Shown piece by piece: positions 1 to 7,950 of a DNA stretch of 64,000 nucleotides. Position 1 is the stretch's first letter. Each line of letters starts with the position of its first letter. A program made the position numbers and the translations under genes. Source of the stretch: Acidobacteriota bacterium (GTDB lineage Bacteria; Acidobacteriota; Blastocatellia; Chloracidobacteriales; Chloracidobacteriaceae); the NCBI GenBank assembly GCA_016208495.1, contig JACQXX010000028.1, positions 62,001 to 126,000 of the forward strand. Reading direction: 5' to 3'. Below the pieces are notes generated by a model that was given only the letters and a program-made list of their open reading frames with translations, was not told where the DNA came from and did not search any database.

Positions 1-1583
1 AAGCTGCCGGTTAAGAGCGTATCTACGTTGAGTTCACGGGCAATTTGGTGTGGGTCAATGACCTGGTTGCGGTACTTTTCGACGTAGGAAGATGGCCGAA
101 CAACCAGGTTTTGCACATAGCCCAGTTTGGTAATGACCGCATCGGCCAGCGAGAATCCAAGAAAATCGGTTGCCGGGTCTGGTTTGAGATTCCGGAACGG
201 CAAAATGGCCAGACTCCGGGTTGGAGCCGCAACTTTCGGTGGCTGATTGGTCGAAACCGGATTGACTTGGGTTGGTAGAAAGCTCCAAATGAGAGTTGCC
301 AGAAGCAGCATCGAAAGTATTCCGACAATCATTCGCTGGCGCTGATTTTGATCCTCCAATTGCCCGGTTCGGGTCAGGTGACCGCCGCCTGGATCCGTAA
401 TCTCTGGCAATACCTGTTTTTGCGTCGGCGGTGCTGCCTCGGGAACCAGGGTCGTGTCGTGTTCGCCAAATAGCACAATGGTATCGAGCGGATCTTTCAC
501 CTCGACGGTTTTGAGTTCGAGGGCCTGAACAAGGTCATCGCTGAAATCACGAGCCCGCTGATATCGTCGTTTGGGGTCATAGGCCAGGGCCTTTAGAATC
601 ACCAGATCAATCGCATTTGGAAGATCAGAAACAATTTGTGACGGTTGGGTGAGAATGCTATCCCGTTGTAATTTATAGAGTTGAACCGCTGATTGAGCCG
701 CAAACGGGCGCTTCCCCGTCAGGAGTTCATAGGTAATCACGCCAAGGGTGTAATTATCACTCACCGCTGAAACCGGTTCACCCTTGAGTTGCTCAGGCGA
801 CATATAGGCAATGGTCCCAACCAGCATCGAACTGGCCGAGGTATCAACCGAAAGCTCTGAGTTCTCAACCCGCGCGATTCCAAAGTCAATGATTTTGATT
901 TGCTCCTCGCCGTCATCCATCGTCTGGAGCATAATGTTTTCGGGTTTCAGATCCCGATGATAGATTCCTTTTTCGTGAACCGCTGTCAGGGCTCTGGCCA
1001 TTTGTTGAACCAGGTTTTTGACTCGCTCGGGTCCAATCCCACCTTCTTTAATAATTGATCGAAGTGATTTCCCTTCAACAAATTGCATTGCCAAATATGG
1101 TTTCCCATCCGGCATTTCACCGGCATCGAGCACACCCACAATGCCTGGATGGTCAACGCGGGCCAACGCCTCAATTTCCTGACTGAACTTGGTGAGGGCC
1201 CATTCATTTTTGACAGACTCTTCGAGCAGGACTTTCAATACCACTGGTTTTGACAGCAAATGTTTATCCCGTGCCAGGTACACCACACCTAACCCGCCAC
1301 GCCCAAGCTCCTTTTCAACCAGATACCGGTCATTGACTAATTCACCAAGGTATTGATCTGGTAAGGGAGCTGGTTGCCTGGTACTGGCAGGGACAAGGGT
1401 ATTGGATCGAGGTGTACTTTCCTGACGGTTTTCTTCTGTGGACATATCACCCAAATGCCGAATGGTTAAAAGGGAGTTAACCCCAGGATCCATTTTCCGT
1501 GATTCCAGTTCGGTTTGGCAATCTATTCCATTGAAAAGTGGCACGTCCTCAATTGTAGACAACGATGGATCAGTTGTATTCAT
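1..1583 (-). CDS. Ser/Thr protein kinase with TolB-like extracytoplasmic domain (C-terminus cut by window edge)
   Basis: Hanks-type kinase read by hand from the minus strand; it is open to the window edge, so the C-terminus is missing. Seen: a glycine-rich loop (GRGGLGVVY) near residue 90, the catalytic motif HRDLKPEN near 209, DFG (IIDFGIAR) near 231, and the activation-segment end YMSPEQ. A single hydrophobic segment (about residues 408-428) follows, then a stretch starting SLAILPFRN that resembles the TolB/CsgG-like fold often placed after acidobacterial kinases; TPRs would be expected beyond the edge. The domain order implies a cytoplasmic kinase and a periplasmic sensor. Start choice is uncertain: in-frame ATGs lie at 1583, 1490 and 1445. 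I chose the longest, because the frame stays open and GAAG precedes it, but 1445 would still keep the whole kinase domain. Confidence 0.88.
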   Translation of the reverse strand, partial: MNTTDPSLSTIEDVPLFNGIDCQTELESRKMDPGVNSLLTIRHLGDMSTEENRQESTPRSNTLVPASTRQPAPLPDQYLGELVNDRYLVEKELGRGGLGVVYLARDKHLLSKPVVLKVLLEESVKNEWALTKFSQEIEALARVDHPGIVGVLDAGEMPDGKPYLAMQFVEGKSLRSIIKEGGIGPERVKNLVQQMARALTAVHEKGIYHRDLKPENIMLQTMDDGEEQIKIIDFGIARVENSELSVDTSASSMLVGTIAYMSPEQLKGEPVSAVSDNYTLGVITYELLTGKRPFAAQSAVQLYKLQRDSILTQPSQIVSDLPNAIDLVILKALAYDPKRRYQRARDFSDDLVQALELKTVEVKDPLDTIVLFGEHDTTLVPEAAPPTQKQVLPEITDPGGGHLTRTGQLEDQNQRQRMIVGILSMLLLATLIWSFLPTQVNPVSTNQPPKVAAPTRSLAILPFRNLKPDPATDFLGFSLADAVITKLGYVQNLVVRPSSYVEKYRNQVIDPHQIARELNVDTLLTGS

Positions 1584-1935
1584 AGGGCAGTCTTCTAAAG
1601 TTACCTGCACGTCAAGCGATTTGGGATTGAGTTGACTCTTCCGAATCAAAACAAAATTTGGATGTTTGAACCCAATCACCGAAACTCAATCGTTCTCACT
1701 TTCCTTCCGAGAGGAACACCACTGCATTTGGTGTGCCGAAGGGTTTTGAAGGTAAGATGAATTACTTGTAATGTGTTGATTTAAAAGTTACTTACCTCTG
1801 GTCGAAAAATCCAGTGACTGCTTTTTCGATTCGTATTGACTCAAATTGTGCCGGATAAGCGAGAACCTGCCACCTTTTTGTGACAACCCGACCTGTCACA
1901 CCGAAAACGAATCAATTTTTCCAATCACAAAACCT

Positions 1936-2703
1936 ATGACTGAAATTCTTCTCACCATCGAATCCACAATCGCGACGATCACTTTGAACCGCCCGGAGAA
2001 ATTCAATGCCCTGGCTGGCGACATGCGCGAGCAGTTACTCAAGGCAATCCAAACCGTCCGAGATGATGAGGCGACACGAGTTCTGATCATTACTGGCGCC
2101 GGGAAAGCCTTTTGCGCTGGCGGTGATGTCCAGGCCATGTACCAAACCCAGCAGCGGAATGAAGTAGACCGCCTTTCAAACTGGCTGGAACTGGGCGGGG
2201 AAATTGTGCAATCGCTGCGTAACCTTCCAAAACCAGTGATTGCGGCCATCAACGGTGTGGCGGCTGGAGCTGGCTGCAATTTAGCGCTGGCCTGTGATTT
2301 ACGGTTTGCTTCGGAAAAAGCCAGTTTGAGTCAGGCATTTGTCCGACTTGGGTTGCATCCTGATTGGGGCGGGAGCTTTTTCCTGCCGCAACTCATCGGA
2401 ACAGCCCGTGCGGCTGAACTGATGTTTACCGGAGATTTGGTGGATGCCCACACTGCCCAGACACTCGGACTGGTCAACCGGGTGGTTTCACCCGATAATT
2501 TGCTACCTCACGTCACCGAATTTGCCCGCCGATTAACCACGTTTTCGGCTGAATCGCTGGCTGAAATCAAGGAATCACTCTATTCAGTCACTTCATTGGC
2601 GGAAGCTGTCCGTCGCGAACGTGACGTTCAACTCAAACTTTGGGCATCGGAGAGTTCACGCAGCCGAATTAGTGATTTTGTCGAGCAAAGAAAAGTGAAG
2701 TAG
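1936..2703 (+). CDS. Enoyl-CoA hydratase/isomerase family protein, PaaG-like active site
   Basis: A 255-residue crotonase-fold protein acting on acyl-CoA thioesters. The oxyanion-hole motif AFCAGGDV is at residues 58-65 and the second CoA/oxyanion motif GVAAGAGCNLAL at 107-118. The two glutamates of classical enoyl-CoA hydratase are not seen. The first position is Asn (about 115), and an Asp lies in HPDWGG (about 143). That Asn/Asp pattern is the one in PaaG-type ring-1,2-epoxyphenylacetyl-CoA isomerases, so isomerisation is more likely than hydration; the substrate is unknown. The frame is open upstream to a TTG at 1846, but the ATG at 1936 matches the family N-terminus (TEILLTIES). It stands alone, and its TAG stop is the first unit of a short repeat array. 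Confidence 0.88.
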   Translation: MTEILLTIESTIATITLNRPEKFNALAGDMREQLLKAIQTVRDDEATRVLIITGAGKAFCAGGDVQAMYQTQQRNEVDRLSNWLELGGEIVQSLRNLPKPVIAAINGVAAGAGCNLALACDLRFASEKASLSQAFVRLGLHPDWGGSFFLPQLIGTARAAELMFTGDLVDAHTAQTLGLVNRVVSPDNLLPHVTEFARRLTTFSAESLAEIKESLYSVTSLAEAVRRERDVQLKLWASESSRSRISDFVEQRKVK

Positions 2704-2716
2704 CGAAATAGTGCAC

Positions 2717-2930
2717 GAGAGTGAATAGTGAGTCGCGCACAAGAGCGAGTAGCGAGTAGTCAGAAAAAATCCTTTTCAGTTAAGATGATTCGAGATTTTA
2801 CCTTGGTGGCTGAAGAATATTCACGGGGTGAAACAGTGAATTCACAGAGCAATGGATTGACTACTCGCTACTCACTGTTTTGGATTGACTACTCGCTACT
2901 CGCTACTCGCTCTCGTGCGCTACCTGGCTA
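2717..2930. repeat. Heptad-bracketed repeat element, copy 1 (GAGTAGC type)
   Basis: GAGTAGC-type 7-mers on the left (about 2717-2760) and inverted GCTACTC units on the right (about 2861-2920) enclose a core at 2755-2863. The same 109-bp core recurs without gaps at 10771-10879; by eye about 99 of 109 bases match. The element fills the gap between the enoyl-CoA hydratase-like gene and the DUF1800 gene. Its left end is continuous with the upstream TAG stop. I see no gene in it. Confidence 0.85.
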
Positions 2931-3031
2931 CTTCCAAATTTTGTCCAGACTTTTTTCAACCCGCCGACATCAAACAACGCGAACTGAACAAACAATTGCA
3001 TAATCTGCAAAAATAGGTAAGGAGTGGATTT

Positions 3032-5023
3032 ATGACTACCGAAAACACCTTTGCCCGTGGGGGTCGTGTTGTCTTCATGACGGCCTGCACTCTGATCTGC
3101 TTGCTCGCAGCAACTTCGGGGATCCCGATTGGCGTGCTGGCAAATGCTGAAAAATCAAATACTTCCAGGAAATCATCAGCTCGCGCGATCTCTGATGAGC
3201 AACGAATCGTGCATCTGCTCAATCGCCTGGGCTATGGCCCTCGACCTGGAGATGTCGAGCGCGTTCAACAAATGGGCATCAATGCTTACATTGATTCACA
3301 ACTCCATCCCGAACGCATTTCCGACACGGTTATGGAACGTCGGCTGGCGGAGTTTAAAACCCTCACGCTGACCCAAACCGAACTGATGGAAATTGAGAAA
3401 GAAAGCCGTGAGTTCCGCAAAACAATTGCCAAACAGGGCATCAAGCGCGATGAAAATGGCAAGGTTGACCCCGAATCCATTTCGCCGGAAGCTCGGGAAA
3501 TGCTGATGAACCGCAAGGAATCAGGCGAAATGAGCGCCCGTGAAATCCCGCGCGAACTTCAGGAAGCCAAGCTATTACGAGCGGTTTATAGCGAGCGCCA
3601 GTTGCAGGAAGTCCTGACCGATTTCTGGATGAATCACTTTAATATCTTTATTGGCAAAGGGTTGGATCGAGTCTTTCTGACCAGTTATGAACGCGATACC
3701 ATCCGGCCTCATATTTTCGGAAAATTTGAAGACCTGCTGACGGCCACGGCTGAAAGCCCGGCTATGATGTTTTATCTCGACAACTGGCAATCGGTTGATC
3801 CAAACATGAAGCTTCCCGATCTGAGCAAACTCGGAAAACGTCAAAACAACGGCGTTTTGGGAAAGGGGAGAAACCGCCGCTTGTTCCAAAATGGTGGCAA
3901 TCGTCAGACTGAAATGCCGGATCCTGAAAAACTCCAGGCTCTCCAGAACCAGTTGAAAAACCGCAAGTTCGGGCTCAATGAAAACTATGCCCGTGAATTG
4001 CTGGAACTCCACACCCTTGGGGTTGACGGTGGATATACCCAAAAAGATGTTACCGAAGTCGCCCGATGTTTTACTGGTTGGAGCATCAATCGCCCATTTA
4101 ATGGCGACCGCATGAAAAAGATGGGACTTGGTGGCGGAGAGCCTGGAACCTTTATTTACCGTGACCTGACTCACGATAAAGGTGAAAAGTCGGTGCTTGG
4201 CACCAAAATTACTGCTGGCGGCGGTAAAAGCGACGGTGAAACGGTGCTCCATATGCTGGCCACGCATCCGTCAACCGCGAAATTTATCTCAACCAAGCTG
4301 GCTCGCCGATTGATTGCTGACCAGCCTCCGCAACGGGTGATTGATGCCGCCGCCGCTACCTTCAAGCGCACGAGCGGTGATTTGCGCGAAGTTGTGAAAA
4401 CGATTATTTCCTCTCCAGAATTTTTCTCGACGGAAGCCTATCGCGCCAAAGTGAAAACGCCATTGGAACTCGTGGCCAGTTCATTGCGAGCGACAGATGC
4501 CGACATTCAACGGACAACCCCGATGATCATGGTTTTGCGACAGTTAGGAATGCCGCTCTATGGCTGGCAGCCGCCAACCGGGTATCCAGATACGGCTGAC
4601 CACTGGGTCAACACCGGTGCCTTGTTAAACCGACTCAATTTCAGTCTGGCACTGGCCGGAAATCGCATCCCAGGGGTTAAAGTGAACCTGGATGAGCTCA
4701 CGAGCGGCGCCCGCACCCCGGAAGCTGAACTCAACAAGCTGATTCAACATTTTCTCTCCAACGATATTTCCTCCCAGACCCGCAATTCGATCCTTGAAGG
4801 TCTCAATCAGGTCAATACTTCGTCCTCTGATGTTTCTGAACCATCCGACCTGGATGAACCACAAATGATGCGTGGCAAAAACAAAGGTGAGAAGCCCTTT
4901 GGAAAAGGCCGAGGCAAGGGACAACTGGAACTGGCTGCGCTGCTGAAAAATGGTGGGCCACTTTCCGAAACTGCCCAATTGACCGGGTTGATTCTTGGTT
5001 CGCCAGAATTTCAACGCAAGTGA
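3032..5023 (+). CDS. DUF1800 family exported protein
   Basis: A 663-residue protein of the DUF1800 family, whose members are exported and nearly always encoded next to a DUF1501 protein, as here. An N-terminal hydrophobic segment (about residues 14-37) ending near ANA looks like a Sec signal peptide. The family start signature RIVHLLNRLGYGPRPGDV follows at about 58-75. The conserved segments DFWMNHFNIF and NYARELLELHTLGVDGGYTQKDV are also present. The C-terminal 60 residues are rich in Gly and Lys and of low complexity. The start has a good ribosome-binding site, AAGGAG, eight bases before ATG. No enzymatic activity is established for the family; a role in export or surface assembly is inference. 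Confidence 0.92.
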   Translation: MTTENTFARGGRVVFMTACTLICLLAATSGIPIGVLANAEKSNTSRKSSARAISDEQRIVHLLNRLGYGPRPGDVERVQQMGINAYIDSQLHPERISDTVMERRLAEFKTLTLTQTELMEIEKESREFRKTIAKQGIKRDENGKVDPESISPEAREMLMNRKESGEMSAREIPRELQEAKLLRAVYSERQLQEVLTDFWMNHFNIFIGKGLDRVFLTSYERDTIRPHIFGKFEDLLTATAESPAMMFYLDNWQSVDPNMKLPDLSKLGKRQNNGVLGKGRNRRLFQNGGNRQTEMPDPEKLQALQNQLKNRKFGLNENYARELLELHTLGVDGGYTQKDVTEVARCFTGWSINRPFNGDRMKKMGLGGGEPGTFIYRDLTHDKGEKSVLGTKITAGGGKSDGETVLHMLATHPSTAKFISTKLARRLIADQPPQRVIDAAAATFKRTSGDLREVVKTIISSPEFFSTEAYRAKVKTPLELVASSLRATDADIQRTTPMIMVLRQLGMPLYGWQPPTGYPDTADHWVNTGALLNRLNFSLALAGNRIPGVKVNLDELTSGARTPEAELNKLIQHFLSNDISSQTRNSILEGLNQVNTSSSDVSEPSDLDEPQMMRGKNKGEKPFGKGRGKGQLELAALLKNGGPLSETAQLTGLILGSPEFQRK

Positions 5024-5090
5024 GCCGTAGCGAAGTAGCGAAATAGCGAAATAGCGAGCAGAACTTATCGAAAACCCGGAACCCGGAAGG
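5024..5090. repeat. Short tandem repeats between DUF1800 and DUF1501 genes
   Basis: Directly after the DUF1800 stop there are about four units of AGCGAAAT/AGCGAAGT (8-mers), then two units of ACCCGGA. The second set runs into the ribosome-binding site GGAAGGAG of the next gene. It is a single-orientation member of the short-repeat population. Confidence 0.75.
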
Positions 5091-5100
5091 AGAAATTGCC

Positions 5101-6381
5101 ATGATGACACGTCGAAACTTTATTCAAACGGCTGGACTTGGAGTGGCTGCAATTGGAACCTCACCGTTTTTGCCCAACATCTTGACTGGATTTTCCAGCT
5201 CAGTTTCAGCCGATGCGAAAACCAAAAAATCATCGAAAGTGCTGGTGTACCTCTTCCAGCGTGGAGCGGCAGATGGATTAAATATTGTGGTGCCGTTTAC
5301 TGAGAGAAACTACTATGACCTGCGGCCAACACTTGCGATTGCTGAGCCACAGAGCGGCAATGCCAAAGCCGCACTCAATTTGGATGGCAAATTTGGTTTT
5401 CACCCGGCATTGGCACCACTGAAGCCCTATTTTGACAAAGGACAGTTGGCCGTGATCCATGCGGCTGGTTCACCAGACGCGACCCGCTCTCATTTTGACG
5501 CCCAGGACTATATGGAATCAGGAACTCCGGGGCGAAAAAGCACCACCGATGGCTGGTTAAACCGCTATCTGGCGACATCAGTTGAACCAGGAGACACACC
5601 CTTTCGAGGCGTTGCCTTGACACAATTGACGCCGCGTTCAATGCAAGGAACGGCTGATGTTGTGGCAATGGCCAACATTGGAAGCTTTAACCTGCGCGCC
5701 GGGAGCAATTCGTCCGTCAAGTCGAGCTTCGAAGAGATGTATGCCCAGTCGGCAACTGACGCCTTGCGAGGAACCGGGCACGACACATTTGATGCGGTGA
5801 ATTTCTTGCGCAAAGCCAATCCCGAACAATTCAAAGTCGAAAATGGGGCTGATTATCCACGCGGCGAGTTAGGTAACAGTCTGCGACAAATTGCCCAACT
5901 CATCAAAGCCGGAGTTGGTCTTGAAGTCGCATTTGCTGAAATGGGCGGCTGGGATACCCATAACAACCAGGGAGATCCCGCTAATGGGCAGGGCGCAGGC
6001 CGGTTATCACGGCTCCTGCGTGAATTTGGCGGCTCACTCGCCGCATTTGCCCAGGACCTTGGCCCGCGAATGCAAGACGTGGTGGTTTTGACCATGACCG
6101 AATTTGGCCGAACCGCACGCCAAAATGGCACTGGCGGGACCGATCACGGACATGCGTCGTGTATGTTTGCCTTGGGCGGACCAGTGAAGGGTGGCAAAGT
6201 CTATGGGCAGTGGCCTGGATTGGGCGCCAATGATTTGTATGAAGGCCGCGATCTAGCCGTCACGACTGATTTCCGCGATGTCGTTGCCGAAGTTCTCACC
6301 CGTCACATGGGCGCACGCAATCTTCGCTCAGTGCTGCCGGGATACACGGTGAATGAAAAGAATTTCAAAGGGCTTTTGTGA
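5101..6381 (+). CDS. DUF1501 family protein with Tat signal
   Basis: A 426-residue DUF1501 protein, related to the alkaline phosphatase/sulfatase-like fold. The N-terminus has a twin-arginine motif (MTRRNFIQT) and a hydrophobic stretch ending before VSADAK, so Tat export is likely. Recognisable segments are LFQRGAADGLNIVVP near residue 51, AGSPDATRSHFDAQDYM near 121, GGWDTHNNQG near 281 and TEFGRTARQNGTGGTDHGHA near 336, with the Asp/His residues that usually bind metal in this fold. A strong AAGGAG lies 9 bases before the first of two ATGs. It forms a pair with the upstream DUF1800 gene, 77 bp apart. Substrate unknown. Confidence 0.92.
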   Translation: MMTRRNFIQTAGLGVAAIGTSPFLPNILTGFSSSVSADAKTKKSSKVLVYLFQRGAADGLNIVVPFTERNYYDLRPTLAIAEPQSGNAKAALNLDGKFGFHPALAPLKPYFDKGQLAVIHAAGSPDATRSHFDAQDYMESGTPGRKSTTDGWLNRYLATSVEPGDTPFRGVALTQLTPRSMQGTADVVAMANIGSFNLRAGSNSSVKSSFEEMYAQSATDALRGTGHDTFDAVNFLRKANPEQFKVENGADYPRGELGNSLRQIAQLIKAGVGLEVAFAEMGGWDTHNNQGDPANGQGAGRLSRLLREFGGSLAAFAQDLGPRMQDVVVLTMTEFGRTARQNGTGGTDHGHASCMFALGGPVKGGKVYGQWPGLGANDLYEGRDLAVTTDFRDVVAEVLTRHMGARNLRSVLPGYTVNEKNFKGLL

Positions 6382-6394
6382 AAGAAAGATGAAA

Positions 6395-6472
6395 TTTGGT
6401 GACTGGTGCCTGGAAATCAATCCTTCGAGGAGCCAGGAACCAGGCACCAAGAACCAGGAACATCTGAGCCTA
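6395..6472. repeat. ACCAGGA-type heptad array
   Basis: The leader of the next gene carries the sequence GAAATCAATCCTTCGAGGAG followed by drifting 7-mers of ACCAGGA/ACCAAGA type. The same composite string occurs near 11540, 19230 (reverse) and 27870, so it is part of a dispersed family. Confidence 0.7.
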
Positions 6473-6487
6473 AAGGAGCTTCCTTTT

Positions 6488-6763
6488 ATGCAAAATGCAA
6501 AAACAACTCGTCGTTCAGTTTTAAAAACCCTGGCTGCACTTCCACTTGGCGGAGCCGTGTTGAGTTTGTTTGACGGACCTGCCAATGCCGCCGCTGTTGA
6601 TCAACCACATATGGATGCCGCGCTTGATGCGCTCCAAACCGCCAAACGCGAACTCGATAAAGCCAGTGCAGACAAAGGTGGCCATCGAAACCGCGCCCAA
6701 AACCTGGTTGACAAAGCAATTGCCGAAGTCCAAAAAGGGATTCGCTATGACCGACGGAATTAG
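6488..6763 (+). CDS. Small Tat-exported helical protein
   Basis: A 91-residue protein with a clear Tat-like leader (KTTRRSVLKTLAALP, then a hydrophobic stretch ending PANAAA). The mature part of about 58 residues is short, charged and probably helical (LDALQTAKRELDKASADKGG). The start at 6488 is preceded by AAAGGAG; longer in-frame starts would run through the upstream repeat and are rejected. It follows the DUF1501 gene in the same direction and may be a third member of that export operon. I recognise no family. Confidence 0.75.
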   Translation: MQNAKTTRRSVLKTLAALPLGGAVLSLFDGPANAAAVDQPHMDAALDALQTAKRELDKASADKGGHRNRAQNLVDKAIAEVQKGIRYDRRN

Positions 6764-6847
6764 TATCAGTAGTCAGTAGATCCCTAAGTACAAGTCCCCA
6801 TAAAAGAAGGATGAAATTCAACCACCCGCTGAAGAAGCATTGGTTTT

Positions 6848-7106
6848 CGCCCGGATGGGCGGTGGAAAATAGCCGGTGGCAAGTGTCGCTTTGGACACGC
6901 GGCCACCGGACAGAGTCACCATCACGGGGTCGCGCCCGGATGGGCGCTGGAAGCTGATGCGGGTCCCGGTTTTCGTGGAAGTTTCGGCTGCTCGCTCACG
7001 ACTCCTGTTCCAGCGCCCATCCGGGCGCGAACCACTGCGGACCGACGCTCCGGTGGTGTGCCCAAAGCGGCAAACCACCGGCTATTGTCCGGCGCCCATC
7101 CGGGCG
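6848..7106. repeat. Nested palindromic element, copy A
   Basis: A 259-bp imperfect palindrome. The outer arms start and end with CGCCCGGATGGGCG and its complement and continue through AATAGCCGGTGG...CGCTTTGG. An inner inverted pair (CGCGCCCGGATGGGCGCTGG and its complement) begins near 6931 and 7012. A close relative is at 21593-21841. Small overlapping frames in the arms are by-products of the palindrome. It looks like a non-autonomous, REP- or MITE-like repeat. Confidence 0.85.
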
Positions 7107-7227
7107 AAAGCCAATTCGGAATCGCCGAAATTCCATCCCCCATTTATGAGGACTTGTGCTAAGTTTATTTGATTGAATGACTTGACTGGTTTCTTCTGCG
7201 AAGGTCCGTTATAAAGGCGTGGGAAAA

Positions 7228-7256
7228 AGTTCAGAGTTCCGTCTTTAGACGGGTTT
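7228..7256. repeat. GTTCAGAGTT plus CTTTAG hairpin, single copy
   Basis: GTTCAGAGTTC is followed by the hairpin CCGTCTTTAGACGG. The same pattern, with stem bases changed in compensating fashion, occurs at 7824-7844 and 63740-63760. Confidence 0.6.
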
Positions 7257-7280
7257 TCGAATTTGGAAGTGAAAGCGGTT

Positions 7281-7796
7281 TCAGGGGATGAGGTTATCTT
7301 CCAGACCGCTTTTTCCTTTTTGGGAGTCAATGGTGGATAGGGTGTGGCCCGTCCGATCCAGGATAATTTGTTTTAATTCTTCAAAATAATCAATTTGGCT
7401 ATCTATAAGAATTGTTTGCCGGGTTGTTTTGGAAACCAGAATCAGTATTTGGGGTGGCACCCAAAATGACACCTCATCAAGGTTGTCCCAGGTAATTGAG
7501 TACTGGATTCGATCAGAAACAACAGCAGTAATTTTTTCTTGATCAATTTGATATGAACAATAAACCAGTTGATTTAACCAAAACAAAAAATATCCAATCA
7601 ATAAAAATCCAATGATAAACCCAATAAAAACAATAACTTCAGCGCTATTAGATGATAAGTGAGTGTGTGTCAATACCCCAAAGAGAAAAACAAATGCCAG
7701 GCAGGTAGCAATGCCCCAATTCAGCAACTTCCGAATTGGTTTGGAAAAGACATATTGTTTAAATTCAGTTTTATGACTCTGGGACTGGAGTGCCAT
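7281..7796 (-). CDS. Small membrane protein with two transmembrane segments and a possible PH-like domain
   Basis: A 171-residue protein. Two hydrophobic helices (about residues 27-45 and 53-75) are joined by a short loop. A beta-rich cytoplasmic part of about 90 residues follows (YQIDQEKITAVVSDRIQYSI, then WDNLDEVSFWVPPQILILV). That arrangement resembles small membrane-anchored bacterial PH-domain (YcxB/YdbT-like) proteins, but I cannot confirm the family. The coding sequence is notably A+T-richer than its neighbours, which could mean recent acquisition. It is flanked by repeats on both sides and shows no operon partner. Confidence 0.7.
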   Translation of the reverse strand: MALQSQSHKTEFKQYVFSKPIRKLLNWGIATCLAFVFLFGVLTHTHLSSNSAEVIVFIGFIIGFLLIGYFLFWLNQLVYCSYQIDQEKITAVVSDRIQYSITWDNLDEVSFWVPPQILILVSKTTRQTILIDSQIDYFEELKQIILDRTGHTLSTIDSQKGKSGLEDNLIP

Positions 7797-7823
7797 ATAA
7801 GAGTCTTTCAGAATCTGATTTCT

Positions 7824-7941
7824 GTTCAGAGTTCAAGCTTTAGCTTGCAAAAATCGTAGTGGCACATCAGGTAAATTCTTGATAAGAGATGGGTTGCTCA
7901 AAGCGTTAGTCGGAAGACAGGCTAAAGCTTGAACTCTGAAC
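7824..7941. repeat. 118-bp element with perfect 21-bp terminal inverted repeats
   Basis: Left end 7824-7844 (GTTCAGAGTTCAAGCTTTAG plus C) and right end 7921-7941 are exact reverse complements over 21 bases. The left end itself folds as AAGCTTTAGCTT. The 76-bp interior has no reading frame of note. It ends 9 bp from the stop of the TPR gene, so it could also act as a 3' end structure. Confidence 0.85.
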
Positions 7942-7950
7942 TTCCTATCC

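Noticed and set aside
3575-4267. 230-codon minus-strand frame inside the DUF1800 gene
   Set aside because: Lies wholly within a well-supported gene on the other strand, with no family resemblance or ribosome-binding site.
6818-7172. Small overlapping frames of 73-98 codons on both strands
   Set aside because: They are translations of the arms of a palindromic repeat, and similar peptides appear at the other copies.
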